Of a stretch of DNA of 35,113 nt, positions 31,659 through 35,113 are shown in pieces. Below the pieces are notes generated by a model. The model worked only from the letters and a program-made list of their open reading frames with translations, was not told where the DNA came from and did not search any database. Where the stretch lies: NCBI GenBank assembly GCA_001603905.1, contig LVAE01000044.1:1-35113 (forward strand). The letters run 5' to 3'. Numbering within the stretch: the stretch's first letter is position 1; every line of letters starts with the position of its first letter. Both the position numbers and the translations under genes were made by a program. This DNA is from Fibrobacterales bacterium Fibro_02 (GTDB taxonomy: Bacteria; Fibrobacterota; Fibrobacteria; Fibrobacterales; Fibrobacteraceae).

Positions 31659-32795
31659 ATGAAACGTTCTATCGTCATTACCGGCGGCGCAGGCTTCATT
31701 GGCAGCCACGTGGTGCGCCTCTTTGTCAATAAGTATCCTGAATACAAGGTTATCAACCTCGACAAGCTGACCTATGCGGGCAACCTCGCGAACCTGAAGG
31801 ATATCGAGGGCAAGCCGAACTACAAGTTCGTGAAGATGGACATTTGCGACTTTGACGCTTTCTACAAGCTTATGCAGGATGAAAAAGTCGACGGTATCAT
31901 TCACCTGGCAGCAGAAAGCCACGTGGACCGTTCCATCAAGGACCCGTTCACCTTCGCGAAGACGAACGTGATGGGAACTTTGAGCCTGTTGCAGGCCGCG
32001 AAGCTTTACTGGGAATCCTTGTCCGAAAAGTACGAGGGCAAGCGCTTCTACCATATTTCGACGGACGAAGTCTATGGCGCACTCAAGATGAACCACCCGG
32101 AAGGCATCACGCCTCCGTTCACCACGACGGCCTCCAGCTCCGAGCACCATCTGGCTTACGGCGACGACTTCTTCTACGAGACAACGAAGTACACGCCGCA
32201 CTCCCCGTATTCTGCTAGTAAGGCGGGTTCCGACCACTTTGTTCGCGCCTTCCACGACACTTACGGCATGCCGACCATCGTGACGAACTGCAGCAACAAC
32301 TACGGTCCGTACCAGTTCCCCGAAAAGCTCATCCCGCTTTTCATCAACAATATCCGCCACAAGAAGCCGCTCCCGGTTTACGGCAAGGGCGAAAACGTTC
32401 GCGACTGGCTCTTTGTCGAAGACCATGCCCGCGCTATCGACGTGATTTTCCATAACGGAAAGATTGCCGAGACGTACAACATCGGCGGTTTCAACGAATG
32501 GAAGAACATCGACATCATCAAGGTCGTCATCAAGACCGTCGATAAACTCCTCGGCCGCGCCGAAGGCGAAGATCTGAACCTCATCACCTACGTGACGGAC
32601 CGCCTGGGCCACGATGCACGCTACGCCATCGATTCTACCAAGCTCCAGAAGGAACTCGGCTGGGAACCTTCGCTTCAGTTTGAAGAAGGCATCGAGAAGA
32701 CGGTGCGCTGGTACCTCGACAACCAGGAATGGCTCGACAACATCACGAGCGGCGACTACGAGAAGTATTACGAAAAAATGTACGGGAATAGATAG
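31659..32795 (+). CDS. rfbB: dTDP-glucose 4,6-dehydratase
   Basis: RfbB/RmlB converts dTDP-glucose to dTDP-4-keto-6-deoxyglucose. The 378-residue SDR protein has the NAD-binding GGAGFIGSH (8-16), LDKLTYAGNLANL, AAESHVDRSI, the ISTDEVYG segment (about 132-139) and the catalytic YSASK (Tyr184, Lys188). NNYGPYQFPEKLIPL and RDWLFVEDHARAI are family signatures. A lone Thr-Asp-Glu in STDEVYG supports the dehydratase activity over simple epimerases. AAGGA precedes the ATG. It is followed by a REP-like repeat and then rfbC. Confidence 0.98.
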   Translation: MKRSIVITGGAGFIGSHVVRLFVNKYPEYKVINLDKLTYAGNLANLKDIEGKPNYKFVKMDICDFDAFYKLMQDEKVDGIIHLAAESHVDRSIKDPFTFAKTNVMGTLSLLQAAKLYWESLSEKYEGKRFYHISTDEVYGALKMNHPEGITPPFTTTASSSEHHLAYGDDFFYETTKYTPHSPYSASKAGSDHFVRAFHDTYGMPTIVTNCSNNYGPYQFPEKLIPLFINNIRHKKPLPVYGKGENVRDWLFVEDHARAIDVIFHNGKIAETYNIGGFNEWKNIDIIKVVIKTVDKLLGRAEGEDLNLITYVTDRLGHDARYAIDSTKLQKELGWEPSLQFEEGIEKTVRWYLDNQEWLDNITSGDYEKYYEKMYGNR

Positions 32796-32802
32796 CCTAC
32801 GT

Positions 32803-32850
32803 GTCATCCAGGCCCTTCGACAAGCTCAGGGTAAACTCCGTCGAAGGATC
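32803..32850. repeat. REP-like palindromic repeat inside the rfb operon
   Basis: The element starts TCATCCAGGCCCTTCGACAA, contains CAAGCTCAGGG and ends CGTCGAAGGATC. It shares its ends with the element at 23766-23807, but the middle carries an inverted piece (CCCTTCGAC...GTCGAAGG; CCCTT/CTCAGGG). It sits between rfbB and rfbC, the only sizeable gap in this part of the operon. It could form a hairpin that tunes downstream expression. Confidence 0.65.
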
Positions 32851-32865
32851 TATAGGAGATTTAAA

Positions 32866-33429
32866 ATGGGTAAATTCAATTTCATCAAGACCTCCATCGA
32901 GGGCGTAACAATCGTTGAACCGACGGTCTATGGCGACCATCGCGGCTATTTTATGGAAACCTACAACAAGGCGGAATTCGATGCTGCCGGCCTGGACATG
33001 GTTTTCGTACAAGATAACGAATCCCGCAGCAAGAAGGGAGTTCTCCGCGGACTGCATTTCCAGAAGAAGAATCCGCAGGGCAAGCTCGTCCGCGTGATCG
33101 AAGGCGAAGTCTTTGACGTGGCCGTAGACCTCCGCAAGGGAAGCCCCACGTTCGGCAAGTGGGAAGGCGTTACGCTTTCCGCCGAGAACAAGAAGCAGTT
33201 CTACATTCCCGAAGGCTTTGCCCACGGTTTTGTAGTTCTCAGCGAAACGGCTACCTTCGTGTACAAGTGCACCCGCCTCTACGATCCCAAGGACGAAGGC
33301 GGTCTTATGTGGAACGATCCTGAAATCGGCATCAAGTGGCCGGTCGGCAACGGATTCGAGCCCCTCCTCTCCGAAAAGGACACGAAGAATCCGGCGCTTA
33401 AGGATTTGAATTTCGCGTTCGAGCTTTAA
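32866..33429 (+). CDS. rfbC: dTDP-4-dehydrorhamnose 3,5-epimerase
   Basis: RfbC/RmlC epimerises dTDP-4-keto-6-deoxyglucose at C3 and C5. The 187-residue cupin has DHRGYFMETYNKAEF, QDNESRSKKGVLRGLHFQ (catalytic His64), VDLRKGSPTFGKW, QFYIPEGFAHGFVVLS and YKCTRLYDPKDEGGLMWNDPEIGIKWP. I chose the ATG at 32866 with AGGAG 7 nt upstream (TATAGGAGATTTAAA). The same frame stays open upstream through the REP-like repeat and the end of rfbB, but that stretch is a shadow of rfbB. rfbD, which completes dTDP-rhamnose, is not in the window. Confidence 0.98.
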   Translation: MGKFNFIKTSIEGVTIVEPTVYGDHRGYFMETYNKAEFDAAGLDMVFVQDNESRSKKGVLRGLHFQKKNPQGKLVRVIEGEVFDVAVDLRKGSPTFGKWEGVTLSAENKKQFYIPEGFAHGFVVLSETATFVYKCTRLYDPKDEGGLMWNDPEIGIKWPVGNGFEPLLSEKDTKNPALKDLNFAFEL

Positions 33430-33432
33430 TGC

Positions 33433-33448
33433 TTTTTTCTATCTTAAC
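33433..33448 (+). promoter_or_regulatory. Promoter-like element close to the phosphatase gene start
   Basis: TTTTTTCTATCTTAAC shares the T-run and CTATCTT with the aminotransferase and helicase elements. TATCTTAA (33440-33447) ends 6 nt before the ATG at 33454, and no ribosome-binding site fits between. A leaderless transcript starting inside the operon is possible. Confidence 0.35.
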
Positions 33449-33453
33449 ATCCA

Positions 33454-33900
33454 ATGAAACATATTCTAGTTGTATGCACTGGTAATATTTGCCGCAGCCC
33501 TACAGGCGAATACTGCCTCAAGAAAGAATTGGGTCCTGAATTTGAAGTGATGAGTGCCGGCCTCGGGGCTTTGGTCGACCATCCTGCACATGAGCTCAGC
33601 CAAAAGATTGCGCTGGAGCATGGCATCGACATGAGCGCACACCGCGCCCGTCAAATCAATCTGGACATTCTTAAGTGGGCCGATTTGATCCTCGTCATGG
33701 AAAACGGCCACAAGATGGAATTGCTGCATAGGTATCCGTGGTTAAACGGCAAGGTTTTCCGCTATGGTGAACCGCAGCGAGTCGATGTTCCCGACCCGTA
33801 CCGCCGTCCCGAGAACGCCTTTGTTCTCGCATGGAACTTTATCTCTAAACTGACTCCCTATTGGGTTGAAAAAATCAAACAAAGTGAAGGCCAGGCATAG
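33454..33900 (+). CDS. Low-molecular-weight protein-tyrosine phosphatase (Wzb-like)
   Basis: The 148-residue enzyme has the LMW-PTP active site VVCTGNICRSP at the N-terminus (CX5R: Cys8 and Arg14) and the general-acid Asp114 in DPYRR. MSAGLGALVDHPAHE and ILVMENGHKMELLHRYP are family typical. In capsule loci such phosphatases dephosphorylate the BY-kinase, and the kinase gene lies upstream in the same cluster. No Shine-Dalgarno is visible before the ATG at 33454. The gene sits 24 bp after rfbC. Confidence 0.95.
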   Translation: MKHILVVCTGNICRSPTGEYCLKKELGPEFEVMSAGLGALVDHPAHELSQKIALEHGIDMSAHRARQINLDILKWADLILVMENGHKMELLHRYPWLNGKVFRYGEPQRVDVPDPYRRPENAFVLAWNFISKLTPYWVEKIKQSEGQA

Positions 33901-33920
33901 CTGGCAAAAAGGGTTGAGTT

Positions 33921-35051
33921 ATGAAAAAAATGTTTTTAGGACTTTGCTCCGTGGCATCCGTCGTCTTGACCGGTTGCTTTGCCGGGCCCCAGATGCAGAT
34001 GTCTTTGCCGGGTGATTCCGCCGAATACAACGGCATGACGGTGCAGATCCACTCCATCGACCAGGGCGACCTTGGCAAGAGTGTTGCCACCGCCGAAGGA
34101 TCTTCCGAGCTGGGTGATTTGAAGGACCTCGTGGTTGATTCCCTTCCTGAACTCGAATACCGCATTGGACCTCTGGACATGGTTCAGGTGGTGGTGTGGG
34201 AACATCCGGAACTGACTTCTCCGATGGGTCAGTACCAGCCGGCAGGCCAGAAGGTGACCACCGACGGAAAGCTTTTCTATCCCTATGCCGGTGAACTCCA
34301 GGCTGCAGGTCTGACCGCCCAGGAACTCCGCGCCGAAATCACGAAGCGTCTTTCCGACAAGATCTTGAACGACCCGCAGGTCGATGTTCGCGTTACCGGT
34401 TACAACAGCCGCAAGGCATTCGTAGCAGGCGCCGTGGAACGCCCGGGTTTCGTATCGTTTAACGAAAATCCGATGACCCTCCCCGACATGATTGCAAGCG
34501 TCGGTGGATTCGCCAAGGAAGCCGACCCCTCTGCAATGCAGCTGCGCCGTGGCGACAAGGTCTACAACATCAACTACCTCGACGCCTTCAAGTCCAACCT
34601 GCCCCTCGAACGCATGATGGTTCAGCCCAAGGACCAGCTCTTTGTTCCGGCCCTGTCCGAAACGCAGAAGGAACAGAAGGTTTACGTGATGGGTGAAGTC
34701 GGCAGAACCGGCATCGTGAATATCTACAGCGGAAAGTTGACCCTCGCCGAAGCCCTCGCCTCTGCTGGCGGCCTGCAGGCTCTGAACGCAACTTCCCGTG
34801 GCATCTACGTGATCCGCAATACCTCCGAAACCAAGATTGACGTGTTCCAGCTGAACGCAAAGAATGCAATGGCACTTGCCATGGCCGACCGTTTCGAACT
34901 GAACGCCCGCGATATCGTGTATGTGGACGCTTCCGGTCTCGCCACCTGGAACCGCCTCATCAGCTTGATCCTCCCGTCCGTACAGACGGTCTACTACGGA
35001 GCACTGGCTGCGCACAACGTACATGTCGTCAAGGACGACTACAGCAAATAA
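33921..35051 (+). CDS. Polysaccharide export outer-membrane lipoprotein (Wza-like)
   Basis: The 376-residue protein forms the outer-membrane exit for surface polysaccharide. A lipobox (VVLTGC, Cys 19) is followed by a linker. The PES (Poly_export) domain begins at YRIGPLDMVQVVVWEHPELT (about 81-100) and contains VTTDGKLFYPYAGELQAAGLTAQELRAEI. Two SLBB domains follow (about 170-235, KAFVAGAVERPGFVSF; and about 255-315, QKVYVMGEVGRTGIVNI). The C-terminal amphipathic helix region (WNRLISLILPSVQTVYYGA) matches the membrane-spanning helix of Wza. Only a weak ribosome-binding site (GGGTTGAG) is seen. It completes the kinase/phosphatase/export trio. Confidence 0.95.
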   Translation: MKKMFLGLCSVASVVLTGCFAGPQMQMSLPGDSAEYNGMTVQIHSIDQGDLGKSVATAEGSSELGDLKDLVVDSLPELEYRIGPLDMVQVVVWEHPELTSPMGQYQPAGQKVTTDGKLFYPYAGELQAAGLTAQELRAEITKRLSDKILNDPQVDVRVTGYNSRKAFVAGAVERPGFVSFNENPMTLPDMIASVGGFAKEADPSAMQLRRGDKVYNINYLDAFKSNLPLERMMVQPKDQLFVPALSETQKEQKVYVMGEVGRTGIVNIYSGKLTLAEALASAGGLQALNATSRGIYVIRNTSETKIDVFQLNAKNAMALAMADRFELNARDIVYVDASGLATWNRLISLILPSVQTVYYGALAAHNVHVVKDDYSK

Positions 35052-35063
35052 GGATGACATAAC

Positions 35064-35113
35064 ATGATCAACCTGATTCTTTGTGGTGGTTCGGGCACAC
35101 GCCTCTGGCCCGT
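35064..35113 (+). CDS. manC: Mannose-1-phosphate guanylyltransferase, N-terminal fragment (cut by window end)
   Basis: Only 16 complete codons are present, reading MINLILCGGSGTRLWP. This is the nucleotidyltransferase signature of the ManC/CpsB type, where a Trp follows the Leu (GGSGTRLWP), unlike the GGSGTRLYP of rfbA. It would make GDP-mannose for the polysaccharide. The start is 12 nt after the Wza-like stop, with AAGGATGA upstream. The gene runs off the end of the window, so the remaining length and domains are unknown. Confidence 0.75.
   Translation, partial: MINLILCGGSGTRLWP

Noticed and set aside
30732..32807. 691-codon open frame on the minus strand opposite rfbA and rfbB
   Set aside because: It spans two unrelated, well-conserved genes and their gap, which a real antisense gene would not do. 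GC-rich third positions explain it.
32614..32865. Upstream extension of rfbC into the end of rfbB
   Set aside because: The frame is open but passes through rfbB and the REP-like repeat. AGGAG before the ATG at 32866 and the normal family length fix the start.

Overview
The window looks like an ordinary chromosomal stretch from a Fibrobacter-like bacterium (FCB group). The evidence is: many small lipoproteins, one with a Ser/Gly-rich linker straight after the lipobox (CGDDSSSGSGSNGSG) as is common in Fibrobacter; a moderate GC content with GC-rich codon third positions; promoter-like TAnnTTTG elements resembling the Bacteroidetes -7 box; and a prepilin-like protein. The genus is an inference from these traits. 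I see no rRNA, tRNA, CRISPR array, prophage or transposase gene.

Layout. 1-295: repeat-rich intergenic DNA. 296-3937 (minus): the carboxyltransferase subunit of a biotin-dependent acyl-CoA carboxylase, preceded by an AIPR-family (abortive infection) protein, with a terminator between them. 4204-7797 (plus): a cytoplasmic leucine-rich-repeat protein and two tandem S41 (Ctp-like) protease lipoproteins. 7798-10192 (minus): an M23 endopeptidase lipoprotein and an FKBP-type prolyl isomerase lipoprotein with a long Ala/Pro/Lys tail. 10317-18990 (plus): a tight cell-envelope cluster with glmS, a GH57-like protein that seems to have lost its catalytic residues, a STAS-TM-coil protein, a membrane-anchored lytic transglycosylase, a TolC-like protein, an MlaC-like protein, a two-TM protein of unknown function and an RsuA/RluB-type pseudouridine synthase. 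19087-20679: divergent HU-like protein and tRNA-dihydrouridine synthase. 20680-20965: a tandem structured repeat. 20966-23579 (minus): class I aminotransferase followed by citrate synthase, which fits oxaloacetate metabolism. 23580-25858: a lower-GC accessory patch with palindromic repeats, a frameshifted lipoprotein gene and an orphan prepilin-like gene. 25958-28558 (minus): a Ski2-like helicase. 28639-end (plus): an exopolysaccharide/capsule locus with a BY-kinase (Wzc-like), rfbA, rfbB, rfbC, a Wzb-like phosphatase, a Wza-like export lipoprotein and the first 16 codons of a mannose-1-phosphate guanylyltransferase. That set makes dTDP-4-keto-rhamnose and probably GDP-mannose precursors and controls polymer export by a Tyr kinase/phosphatase pair. 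rfbD is not in the window.

The most unusual signals are not protein genes. (1) A modular repeat of about 95 bp, bounded by CGGTCTT and carrying a hairpin, lies directly 3' of two unrelated minus-strand genes. One unit has gained a 77-bp palindrome-rich insert with an apparent 3-bp target duplication, and a more distant hairpin shows compensatory base changes. (2) A TTTTTTCTATCTTTG-like promoter element recurs upstream of many genes, and for several of them it sits so close to the start codon that the mRNA should be leaderless. (3) The GH57-like protein appears to be a pseudoenzyme encoded directly behind glmS.
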